In this document: positions 34,301-45,891 of the stretch, piece after piece
Position numbering within the stretch: the stretch's first letter is position 1
How the letters are laid out: each line of letters begins with the position of its first letter
DNA from: Litsea cubeba
Taxonomy: Eukaryota > Streptophyta > Magnoliopsida > Laurales > Lauraceae
NCBI GenBank assembly: GCA_012931725.1
Contig: CM022946.1
Location: 114,687,977-114,751,976 of the forward strand
DNA: 64,000 nucleotides
Direction of reading: 5' to 3'
The notes under the pieces: generated by a model
The model's database searches: none
Seen by the model: only the letters and a program-made list of their open reading frames with translations
Told to the model about the DNA's origin: nothing
Position numbers and translations under genes: made by a program

Positions 34301-35509
34301 GTATCTTTGTTTGTTTATTGTTGCTGTTGTTATTATTGTTGGTATCAGTTAACTGGCTGAGTCATTTGCTCAGCAATGGACTAAGCAGGCCTCATAAATC
34401 TTCCTCTCTGATGGGAGGAAATGCCTTTGCCTACAGGCTATGCCTGCAGAGATGCCTGTTTATTTATTCCTTGTGCAATGTAATGCTACAACATTGGTAT
34501 ATTTGTTCTTTTTTTTTATTGTGCTAATTGAGCCTTGAAATTTTAGTATTTGCAGAAGGCCAGTAAAGCTTATGACTATTTTTTTTTCTCTCTTGACCAT
34601 CCTCATTATGTCTTTTCTCTTGTTCCCCAGCTATATATCTCAGTTGGTTAGGGACATGAGTGCGTGAGCTCAGGGGTGGAACCAGATAGGGGCTTGGGTT
34701 TTCAGAAAACCCCTCACACTTAGAGAAAATTCCATATTCTTTTACATTTTGCATGGCCCAAAAGAATTTCTTTACTACACAATGGGTGCCCCATGGAAAA
34801 TTTCCTGGTTCTGCCCCTAGGTGAGTTGGAGAGTGTTCAAGCCTTCTATGTTGCTGAAAAAAAAGTCTTTTATGTTTTGCATTATTTTGGAAACTTGTTT
34901 CAAATTTCTTGTGCCTATTGAAGCATAAGAAATGAGGTGGGCTGTTGGCTTTCAATATTTCCACTAATGAGAAGGTACCCTTTCTTGCAAGGTCTCTGCG
35001 AATGGTTCCTTGCTTGACACTGTGTCACACCCCGAAATCGGGCCCTGCAGTGACCCGATCTCGGAATGCGAAATTTTGGAATAAATTAAAAATTTTTGCT
35101 ATATTTCCCCAAGAGCCGCTTGAATGAGGATAATAAAATTCCATCACGATCAGAACATATTTTCGCGAAAGCTAATCATGGCGTTGCGACCCGGAGTCCG
35201 TGGCTATCGGATTCCGTGTCGCACTCAACCAATATCATAAAGCCATCAAATGAGCAGACTGGTACAGATCATAAATCATAAAATACTGAGCTGGTAGTAA
35301 CAAGACTATTTATTTCCCACATATTCAAGTTACAATTAACAAATATTTTAATTACAAATCCAATGACCAAGGCTAACAAGGCCATACAAAATATCCAACT
35401 AAAAAGAAATACTACCCCCAATATTTAGATACGAATTCCGTTGCCAACTTGACATCTATATGACATCAAAAGCAGCCTCTCGCGTCAGACCGGCGGCTCA
35501 ACCGCCTCT

Positions 35510-37322
35510 TGGTATGCACCAAGCAACCTAGAAATAAGTTACTAGTATGCACACAATTAAAAACTCGCAAGCGCACAAGATCACTATGTAGTGTAGTGAA
35601 TTGTAAGTACGAGGTCGATCCCACGAAGACTTGTGATAAAATAATGTCAAAACTAACTAAAATCAGAATATTAAATGGAATAATTGAATGATGAAAAGTG
35701 GAATTAAACTATTAAAAATAGTAATTTAAAGTATCAAAAGCTAATTGGAAAGTAACCTAAAAACAACTAGTATGAGAATTGAAAAACAGTAATAATGAAT
35801 GAATGAACTAGGGTTTCATCTACTCCCCTAACCAATCCTATGCATGTCCCTTATTATCTTTTAATAAAAAATCAGATTTTATTGGTGACATCTATCAACC
35901 TAGACCATGGCATATGCGTCTAGATTATTATTCCCCTAAACCTAATTCATGAGTGGCATACTACATGAATTGCTCATTATGATGCAAAAACTAAGCATGG
36001 CATATGTCCTAGTCAAAACAATCATAATGCATAAAAACAATGGGAAAGATAAATGCATGAGTCTAAGCATGGCATATACTTAGATTATTCATGGTTCTAA
36101 ACCCTAGATGCATAACATCAAGATCAATCAAAATTAAGTTAGCTACTCTTAAAATTAATTGAACATCACATGGTTGGCATGGCATATACACAACTCATCA
36201 ATTAATAACATGGTTTAGAATCTCAACCAATAAAACTGAAATCTGAATTAAAAGACGCCAAAAGAGACTACATAGAACTAGGCTAGGGTTTCAATTACAC
36301 CCTAGCCCTAAAAAAAATTAGCTACTCATGTTTTTAATGAAAAATAAACTAGAAAGTAGAGTCATAAGAATAAAACTAGAAGATGATGGTGAAGTAGTGG
36401 ATGGCCAGCAGCTTTTCCCCTTTATTCCTCCTCCAAAAGCTCTCCAAAGATGGCTTCAAAGATGCTCCAAAGGTGCTGTATGGCTGCTGTCTTATGGCTG
36501 GTTATATGGCTGGAATATATGGGATGAATGGTGGCTGGACGTGGCTTGATGGGGCTGGAAAAGTACTGTTCACGTTTTTCCCTTTTATGCTATTTATAAG
36601 TCTTCAAAACAGCCTCTTTTAGCAAGTATTTCCTTGTAGAAATAGATCTTCAACCTTCCTTATAATTAGGAAACCTAATTAGATTGAATAAGGAGTCTTC
36701 TTTCTTGTTTTAGCAAGCTTTCTAAATCTGGTCCCACTTGTATCTTCTAGAAACTTATTCACATGGACCCACAAATCTGAATTTAATTGCAAGGAATTAA
36801 ATCTAAACTTTTGACATAAAAGTGGGCCCTATTTGATGCGTGTAACATAAGTGTGGGACCCCTCTTTTAGGACTTCTATCTTGACTTGAATAAGACTTGC
36901 TTTAACTTTCCTTCTTTTTTCTCCTTGTTTTTCTCCATTCTTGAACTCCACTTCTAACTTGAATGAGACTTTCTAATTTATGAAATTCTTCTATTTGTAA
37001 TAGATGTGGGCCCCCTTTGGGTGTTTAACCCTAGATTGGGTTTCTTCTTTCTTTCTTTTGCTTTTCTTCTTTGATTTGAATTGCAAGTTGTCCAAATAAT
37101 TAGAAAGTCTTCTTGAAATCTAGAATATCTTGAATGGGACCCACCATGGTCTTTCTTTGGGATTCACGCCCATCATCATCTTCATTAATTCCTCTCTTTT
37201 GGCTCCTTTTGACCTTAGCATAAAAATTAACAAAACTATGTAAAATCAAATAAAATAACTATGACTAGCACAAGATGAATCAAATATTAGGGCTTAGATT
37301 GCAAACAATTAAGCACTTATCA
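35510..37322 (-). repeat. 3' LTR of the Athila-like element
   Basis: 1813 bp with ends TG...CA on the minus strand (TGATAAGTGC...GCATACCA). It contains four copies of (G/C)CATGGCATAT (near 35907, 35996, 36067 and 36177). Small open frames present in both LTRs are chance frames. Confidence 0.93.
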
Positions 37323-38838
37323 AATTCCCCCAAACTTACCTTTTGCTAGTCCTCGAGCAAAACAATAAAATAAACTAGGGAGAAATTAAAAACACTAAAA
37401 TATGAAACCTATCCTTCCACCATTTGTCTCAGAGATGTCTGATCAATACATGAATCAAAGAAGCAAGAGTCTCAGCCAGTTCACAATCCACATGCTCAAA
37501 AGGGTCGTGTGTAAAACAATACCAACATAACTTTTAGTTTAGGCTTTCACACAACGAAACAATCATTTTTGCAATTCAGTTTAACTTCAATCCTCACTAT
37601 GCATACACTCACAATAAAACACTCAATAATTGGCTAAGAGTGAACAGATAATGATCACATGAAAAATACCACAAGCTTGAAGTGAAATCACACACCATAG
37701 GCTCCCATTCCATCTCATCTCCACACTGGGACTACACTTCACCTAGAATCAAGTAGGACTTTTGCACATAGGTTATCATGGGGTTAGGGTGAAGTGTTAT
37801 GAATGAAAGGAAATGGATAACAAGATCTAAGGAATTTGCGTAGAATCACACTTCAGGTTCCTTTATACACTTCTGAATTTTTTTTTTTTGGCGGCGAAGG
37901 CTTGCATATTGAATTTCCACATTGCCGAGTCACACGTGTACCCTCCTTTATTCTTTTTTTTCTTTTCTTTTCTTTTGTTTTTTTTTTAATACACAATACT
38001 ATGAAGATGCAGGGTAACGGCAACTTTTTTTTTTTTTTTTTTTTTTCAAGCCTTGAACACATTTTGTAATGAACCTTGAATTCATCTTTATACTTCCTTA
38101 GATAAGGTAAGGCTATACATATGGTAAGGTAACTCCCCCAAACTTAGGGGTTGGCATGGGTGCAAGAACTGACTTAATTAAGGCTCAACATGGATAACTA
38201 GCGGTAAACATCAAAGGGGATGGATAGAAAAGCACAAACTAGTCAAACATGGCCTAAAATCATCTCCTATGGTTCATGTAGTCGAAATTTGCCTCAATTG
38301 GATAAAAAGAGAGTTCTAGCATGTTTTTCCATATAAAAGTCAGAACATGTGATCAAAGACTGATAATGAAATCAATTGCATCATATAGATCAAGAAATGA
38401 AAGATCATATCACTCAGCATATAACCCTCTCAAGAATAAGCATTTAGGCTCAAATCTCACTAGGTTGCACAAGTTTTCACCAAAAGCATCTAATCATTCA
38501 ATTGTGCGCGAGCTTTCAACCTCAGACTATATCAGCATTGTAATCCACATAGTGATAGGTCAACATGGATAACTGTGATTTACAATAATTGAATAATAAA
38601 AAGAACTAGCATAATTACTTTCAATGAACCATGCAAGACAAATCATCATTGTGGTAGGAAGGAACTATGTGACTCAAAGAAAAACAAAGAAAAACAAATA
38701 TTTTTGTGATTTTTGAAAAAAATTTAAAATTTTTATGTATTTTTGGACTATAATGACCCTATTAATGACTAAGATTCTTCCCCCAAACTGAAATTAAACA
38801 TTGTCCCCAATGTTGTAAAATAAAGTATGAAGAAAACA
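37323..38838. other. Non-coding 3' internal region of the Athila-like element
   Basis: It contains poly-T tracts (37877-37889, 37979-37988, 38024-38046), the 'CTCCCCCAAACTTAG' motif typical next to Athila polypurine tracts, and the tract adjoining the LTR (37323-37335). No env-like frame was found. Together with the missing integrase end this indicates an internal deletion. Confidence 0.7.
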
Positions 38839-41800
38839 CTAATAACATAAAAGAAAAATAGAAGGACAAAGAAAAGGGTAAAAGAACTCAGCTGGATATA
38901 TCTCTCTATTACTCACTTCTACCTGGCCACTAGTCTGAGGGTGGTACGGAGTAGCTATCTTGTGAGTTATCCCATATTTCTTCATTAATGCTTCAAAAGA
39001 CCTATTTTTGAAGTGACTACCACCATCACTAATGATTGCTCTGGGTGTCCCAAATCTTGCAAATATCATGTTCTTTAGAAATTCCAAAACCACCTTGTGT
39101 TCATTTGTTTTACTTGGGATAGCCTCCACCCATTTTGACACATAGTCTACTCCTACCAGAATGTAGAGATAACCATAGGATGATGGGAATGGTCCCATAA
39201 AATCAATCCCCCACACGTCAAAGAGCTCCACTACTTGTATGCCCTTCAGTGGCATCTGATTCCGTGAAGAAATGTTCCCCATTCGCTGGCATCTATCACA
39301 ACTTAAACAAAAAGTATGTGCATCTTTAAATATAGAGGGCCAAAAGAAACCAGATTGAAGTACCTTAGCAGCTGTCTTCTTTCCTCCAAAATGTCCTCCA
39401 CACGCCTTGTTGTGGCAATGTGTTAAGATGCTTTGAACCTCTTCCTCTGGTACACATCTTCTAATGATCTGATCCGAGCAGTACTTGAACAAATATGGGT
39501 CATCCCAGTAATAGAAACGTGCCATGTGCACCATCCTCTTCTTATCTTGATTTGTAAAATGCATTGGGAACTCACCACAAACCTTGTAATTCACCAAGTC
39601 TGCAAACCATGGAAGCTTGGTAATCTGAAATAGTTGCTCATCTGGAAAAGATTCATTTAGCGGAATTTCGTCCCCTTTGAATGCCTCATCATTCAACAAT
39701 CTGGATAAATGGTCTGCCACTACATTCTCACTGCCCTTCTTATCTTTGATCTCAAGGTCAAATTCTTGTAGTAACAGCACCCATCTAATTAGCCTTGGCT
39801 TTGCATCCTTCTTGCTCAATAGATACTTCAATGCTGCATGATCTGTGTAGATTATTACCTTAGACCCAACAAGGTAGGATCTGAATTTTTCTAGTGCAAA
39901 AATTACAGCAAGAAGTTCCTTCTCAGTAGTAGAGTAGTTCAGCTGTGCATCATTTAGAGTCCTGGAGGTGTAGTAAATCACATGTGGAAGCTTCTCCACT
40001 CTTTGGCCAAGCACAGCCCCCAAAGCATAGTCACTGGCATCACACATGAGCTCAAATGGCAAACTCCAATCAGATGCCATGATAATAGGGGCTGATGTCA
40101 AAAGCATTTTCAGTAGCTCAAATGCTCGCAAGCAATTCTCATCAAAAACAAACTCCACCTCTTTTTGTAACAATGAACAAAGTGGTCTTGCAATCTTGGA
40201 GAAGTCCTTAATGAATCTGCGATAGAATCCAGCATGCCCAAGGAAACTTCGTACTCCCTTCACGGATGTGGGTGGTGGAAGTTTGCTGATCAAGTCTATC
40301 TTAGCCTTATCCACCTGTATCCCCTTGCTTGTTACCACATGCCCAAGTACAATGCCATGTTTCACCATGAAGTGGCATTTTTCCCAGTTTAACACCAAAT
40401 TACACTCCTCACATCTCTTTAGCACAAACTCCAGATGATACAAACAGTTATCAAATGATGATCCAAAGACAGAGAAGTCGTCCATGAATACCTCAATAAA
40501 GCGCTCCACCATATCGGAGAAAATACTCATCATGCATCTCTGAAAAGTTGCTGGTGCATTGCAAAGCCCGAAAGGCATCCTCCTGTAGGCAAATGTCCCA
40601 AATGGACAAGTAAAAGTGGTCTTCTCTTGGTCCTCTGGAGCAATAGGAATCTGATTGTATCCACTATATCCATCGAGAAAACAATAATGTGAATGCCCAG
40701 CTAGCCTCTCTAACATTTGATCAATGAATGGTAGCGGGAAGTGATCCTTTCTGGTAACTGTGTTAAGCTTCCGGTAGTCTATGCATACTCTCCATCCAGT
40801 GGTAACTCTAGTAGGAATCAGCTCATCATGTTCGTTCTTTACCACTGTCATACCACTTTTCTTGGGAACAACTTGCACTGGGCTAACCCACTTGCTATCG
40901 GAGATTGGGTAGATGATCCCAACGTCTAATAGCTTAAGAATTTCTGCTTTGACAACCTCCTTCATATGAGGGTTGAGTCTCCTTTGTGCTTCCCTTGTAG
41001 GTTTAGACTCTTCTTCTAACAAGATACGGTGCATACACATGGTTGGGCTTATACCTTTGATATCGGCAATGCTCCACCCCAATGCTGTCTTGTGAGCTTT
41101 TAACACTTTTAACAACTTGCTCTCCTCATCAGAACTCAAATCACTGGCTATGATACATGGCAAAGTCTCATGTTCTCCCAAATAGGCATATGTGAGATGT
41201 GCAGGTAATGGCTTTAATTCTAACTTTGGTGCTTTTATAATAGAAGGAACGGGTTGCTTTGTGGAAGAACCCAAAATTTCATAAGAGTTAGAATATTTAC
41301 TTGGAATGGAGGGGAGTACTTCTAGCTGATTTACAATCTCCATAAGTGTTGCCGCAAGCTCATCACTATCATGCTCGATTTCAGATTTGGTGTAGCCTTG
41401 CTGAATGCATGTGTCCAACTCCTCTGTGCACCCATGTGCTCTTGGAAACACTTCTACTATAGCCTGCTCAATTACCTCAATCTGAAAGCAATCTTCATCT
41501 CTAGGCATTTTCATAGCTTCGAACACATTAAACTCAATTTTCTGCCCATTGACCTTCATTTCAATTGTGCCTTTCTGTACATCTATCTTTGAACCCGCAG
41601 TGGCCATGAAAGGTCGGCCGAGTATAATAGAAAGGTGGTGAGGCAATGATACACTCTCCATGTCCAGTACCACAAAGTCAGCAGGTAATATGAATTCTCC
41701 TACCTTCACCAAAATGTCCTCCAGAATGCCCCTTGGGTGCTTCACACTCCTATCTGCCAATTGCAATGTAATTGAAGTTGGTTTGAGCTCTCCCAAACCC

Positions 41801-43839
41801 AAATACTCATAGACTGAGAATGGCAGCAAATTGATACTCGAACCCAAGTCTAGTAAAGCTTTCTCAAAAGTATGCTCTCCTATCTTGCAAGGTATAGTAA
41901 AGCTCCCAGGGTCCTTCAATTTTGGTGGAAGCTTTCTTGAAAGAACTGCACTGACTTCCTCGGTTAACTTAACCTCTTCATGATCTTTGAATCTCCTCTT
42001 GTTTGTACATAGCTCCTTGATAAACTTTGCATAAAAGGGTATCTGCTTGATAGCATCAATCAGTGGAATGTTAATCTCTACCTTCCTTAGAGTCTCGAAG
42101 ATGTCTTGAGTGAACTGATTTTTCTTCTCTTGTCTCAGCCTCTGAGGGTAAGGTGGAACTGGCTTATAGATCCTCTCCGGCGCTATAGAAGTTGTTTCCT
42201 GAATAGGAGTTTGCCTTGCGTTGTCCTGTGGCTCAGTGTCTACAGTTTTCGGATTTTCATGTGGCCCATTCACGCTGGTGTCTATGGCTGTACCATGCTG
42301 CCTCATTCTCCTGTAGACCTTCTCTGGCTCTTTGGTGACAATAGTTATGGCCTTCAGATGCTCATGATTTTTAGGGTTGATTTCAGTCTGACTTGGAAAC
42401 TTACCGTCCTCCCTCTTGCTCAAGGCATTAGCTATCTGACCCACTTGTGCTTCTAGCTTGGCCAAACTCTGCTGAGTATTTGTAATTGCTTGGCTATGTT
42501 GCTGGAAATTAGCCTGAGATGACTGAATAAACTGGGTTACCAAACTTTTGAACTCATCTTCTTGTGGCTTTTGTGCACTGTTCTGAGAAAAATTGTTATT
42601 CTGGTAGCTTCTCTGTTGTCCTTGATATTGGTTCTGATTCCCTTGATTTCCTTGATTGTTTTGATTCCCTCCCCAAGAAAAGTTTGGATGATTCCTCCAT
42701 CCAGAATTGTAGGTATTGCTGTAGGGATTATTGTGCTTGGGAAAAGCGTTACCAACATAGTTAGTTTGTTCCTGGTCTGTAAAAGATGACATGGGGCAGC
42801 ATTCGGTAGTATGGTTAGTGTGAGAACATATAGCACATACTTCCTTTGGTGTCTGTCCTTGCATGTTGTTGGAAGCCATTGCTTTGATGAGCATGTCCAT
42901 TTTTTTATCCATTGCCGCCATCTGGGCAGCTATATTTCCTTGAGACTGGATCTCATACATTCCTTGCTTCTTACCCATCTGTTTGTTTCGACAAGAAAAT
43001 TGTTGTGAGTTTTCACTAAGAGTTTCAAAAAGATCATAAGCTTCCTCACTATTTTTCTCCATCAGGGCCCCTCCACATGCAGAATCAACTATTCCTTTAT
43101 TTAGCTCGTTCAGTCCTTCATAAAAAGCTTGAACCTAATCATCTTTGGTGAGGTTGTGATGTGGACACTTCAATAATAAATCTTTAAAATGCTCCCACGC
43201 TTCCCAGAACTGATCTCCATCTTTCTGTTGATATGTTTGGATCTCTCTTCTTAACTGCCTTGTCTTTTGAGCCGGAAAAAATTTCTTTAGAAACTTACTG
43301 GCTAGCTGCTGCCAAGAGTTGATAGAACCAGCATCCAAGGAGTTTAACCATATTTTAGCTTTATCCTTAAGAGAGAAAGGAAATAGACATAGCCTGATGC
43401 CCTCTGCAGTAACTCCATGTATCTGTTGTGTCGCGCACAACTCAAAGAATTCCTTAATGTGAAGATAAGGATCTTCATTAGGTAACCCATGATAGTGTGG
43501 CACCATATTCAGCAGTTGTGCATGGAGAGTGAAATTTCCAGCCGTATTAGGTGTATAAAGAATGGTGGACGGCTGGTCGGTGTGCAAGGGTATGTAAGAT
43601 TCCTTCATTGGTCTCTTTTGATTATTTACTACCACTTCTTCTTCGTTTTCTTCTCTGTCAGCCATTTTTCTTTCAGGACCTTGATTTCCGTTAACACTGG
43701 TTTCTTCAAGCTCTGAGTCAGATGAGGGCTGTGTATTGGTTCTTGCCCTTTGAGCTTGTCTTCGATTTCTTCTAAAAGTTCGTTCAATTTCTGGATCGTA
43801 GACAATGATGGCTAAGTCCTGAGATCGCCTACCTTGCAT
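38839..43839 (-). pseudogene. Athila-like Gag-Pol polyprotein with an internal stop and truncated integrase
   Basis: One frame of 1667 codons starts MQGRRSQDLAII at 43839. The gag capsid part includes FSLKDKAKIWLNSL and QFWEAWEHFK. A single TAG at 43135-43137 follows LTKDD, after which the same frame continues with conserved gag sequence (VQAFYEGLN). Next come a zinc knuckle (CAICSHTNHTTECC, about 42825), a protease with D-L-G-S-S (about 41855), RT (RVCIDYRKLN; FMDDFSVFG at about 40480), RNase H (MCDASDYALGAV; YTDHAALKYLL), the integrase HHCC finger (HCHNKACGGHFGG...CLSC..C) and core D, D, E (WGIDFMGPF; ISDGGSHF; SGQVEVSN). Just after the catalytic Glu, at about 38895, similarity ends and an unrelated tail reaches a stop, so the integrase C-terminus is missing. 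Confidence 0.88.
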
Positions 43840-44049
43840 ATACAGAATTTATGACCGCAAGTAAGCACCTATAAAAGAGTTAATTGTGCTAAAAGAAGAA
43901 AAAATAGAAATCTGAAATTAAGTAGCTGAAATACTATGATAAAACAGTAATTAACAGCACTTTAAAACTTCAAGTAACTGAACTAAAAATGAAACTAGAC
44001 TATGACACTACACTAAACACAAGTTTTGACACTATTCTATGCAAACAAG

Positions 44050-44067
44050 TCCCCGGCAACGGCGCCA
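44050..44067 (-). other. tRNA-Asp primer-binding site of the Athila-like element
   Basis: On the + strand it reads TCCCCGGCAACGGCGCCA, the 3' end of plant tRNA-Asp including CCA. It is a primer site and not a tRNA gene. Confidence 0.9.
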
Positions 44068-44073
44068 AAAACT

Positions 44074-45886
44074 TGGTATGCACCAAGCAACCTAGAAATA
44101 AGTTACTAGTATGCACACAATTAAAAACTCGCAAGCGCACAAGATCACTATGTAGTGTAGTGAATTGTAAGTACGAGGTCGATCCCACGAAGACTTGTGA
44201 TAAAATAATGTCAAAACTAACTAAAAATCAGAATATTAAATGGAATAATTGAATGATGAAAAGTGGAATTAAACTATTAAAAATAGTAATTTAAAGTATC
44301 AAAAGCTAATTGGAAAGTAACCTAAAAACAACTAGTATGAGAATTGAAAAACAGTAATAATGAATGAATGAACTAGGGTTTCATCTACTCCCCTAACCAA
44401 TCCTATGCATGTCCCTTGTTATCTTTTAATCAAAAATCAGATTTTATTGGTGACATCTATCAACCTAGACCATGGCATATGCGTCTAGATTATTATTCCC
44501 CTAAACCTAATTCATGAGTGGCATACTACATGAATTGCTCATTATGATGCAAAAACTAAGCATGGCATATGTCCTAGTCAAAACAATCATAATGCATAAA
44601 AACAATGGGAAAGATAAATGCATGAGTCTAAGCATGGCATATACTTAGATTATTCATGGTTCTAAACCCTAGATGCATAACATCAAGATCAATCAAAATT
44701 AAGTTAGCTACTCTTAAAATTAATTGAACATCACATGGTTGGCATGGCATATACACAACTCATCAATTAATAACATGGTTTAGAATCTCAACCAATAAAA
44801 CTGAAATCTGAATTAAAAGACGCCAAAAGAGACTACATAGAACTAGGCTAGGGTTTCAATTACACCCTAGCCCTAAAAAAAATTAGCTACTCATGTTTTT
44901 AATGAAAAATAAACTAGAAAGTAGAGTCATAAGAATAAAACTAGAAGATGATGGTGAAGTAGTGGATGGCCAGCAGCTTTTCCCCTTTATTCCTCCTCCA
45001 AAAGCTCTCCAAAGATGGCTTCAAAGATGCTCCAAAGGTGCTGTATGGCTGCTGTCTTATGGCTGGTTATATGGCTGGAATATATGGGATGAATGGTGGC
45101 TGGACGTGGCTTGATGGGGCTAGAAAAGTACTGTTCACGTTTTTCCCTTTTATGCTATTTATAAGTCTTCAAAACAGCCTCTTTTAGCAAGTATTTCCTT
45201 GTAGAAATAGATCTTCAACCTTCCTTATAATTAGGAAACCTAATTAGATTGAATAAGGAGTCTTCTTTCTTGTTTTAGCAAGCTTTCTAAATCTGGTCCC
45301 ACTTGTATCTTCTAGAAACTTATTCACATGGACCCACAAATCTGAAATTAATTGCAAGGAATTAAATCTAAACTTTTGACATAAAAGTGGGCCCTATTTG
45401 ATGCGTGTAACATAAGTGTGGGACCCCTCTTTTAGGACTTCTATCTTGACTTGAATAAGACTTGCTTTAACTTTCCTTTTTTTTCTCCTTGTTTTTCTCC
45501 ATTCTTGAACTCCACTTCTAACTTGAATGAGACTTTCTAATTTATGAAATTCTTCTATTTGTAATAGATGTGGGCCCCCTTTGGGTGTTTAACCCTAGAT
45601 TGGGTTTCTTCTTTCTTTCTTTTGCTTTTCTTCTTTGATTTGAATTGCAAGTTGTCCAAATAATTAAAAAGTCTTCTTGAAATCTGGAATATCTTGAATG
45701 GGACCCACCATGGTCTTTCTTTGGGATTCACGCCCATCATCATCTTCATTAATTCCTCTCTTTTGGCTCCTTTTGACCTTAGCATAAAAATTAACAAAAC
45801 TATGTAAAATCAAATAAAATAACTATGACTAGCACAAGATGAATCAAATATTAGGGCTTAGATTGCAAACAATTAAGCACTTATCA
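44074..45886 (-). repeat. 5' LTR of the Athila-like element
   Basis: 1813 bp, almost identical to 35510-37322. The primer-binding site starts seven bases inside its inner end. Confidence 0.93.
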
Positions 45887-45891
45887 CCTCT

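Larger units (their letters stand above)
35510..45886 (-). mobile_element. Athila-like Ty3/gypsy retrotransposon, young but defective
   Basis: 1813-bp LTRs at 35510-37322 and 44074-45886 differ by about six substitutions and two 1-bp indels (by eye). The 5-bp target duplication CCTCT is exact (35505-35509 and 45887-45891). The minus-strand PBS TGGCGCCGTTGCCGGGGA (44050-44067) matches the tRNA-Asp 3' end, as known for Athila elements, and a polypurine tract (TTTGGGGGAATT) adjoins the left LTR. The internal region of 6.75 kb has one gag-pol frame with a TAG stop after gag and ends inside integrase, so it is shorter than typical Athila interiors. Confidence 0.93.

Noticed and set aside
36328..36622. 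Small frames found twice (36328-36622 and 44893-45187)
   Set aside because: They are in the two LTRs of the Athila-like element and repeat only because the LTRs are copies; no protein family.
38839..38895. The C-terminal tail of the Athila-like integrase as a novel domain
   Set aside because: It is a short hydrophobic read-through of non-coding sequence after a deletion junction, with no similarity to integrase C-termini.
44050..44067. A possible tRNA-Asp gene
   Set aside because: Only the last 18 bases of the tRNA are present, at the primer-binding position next to an LTR.
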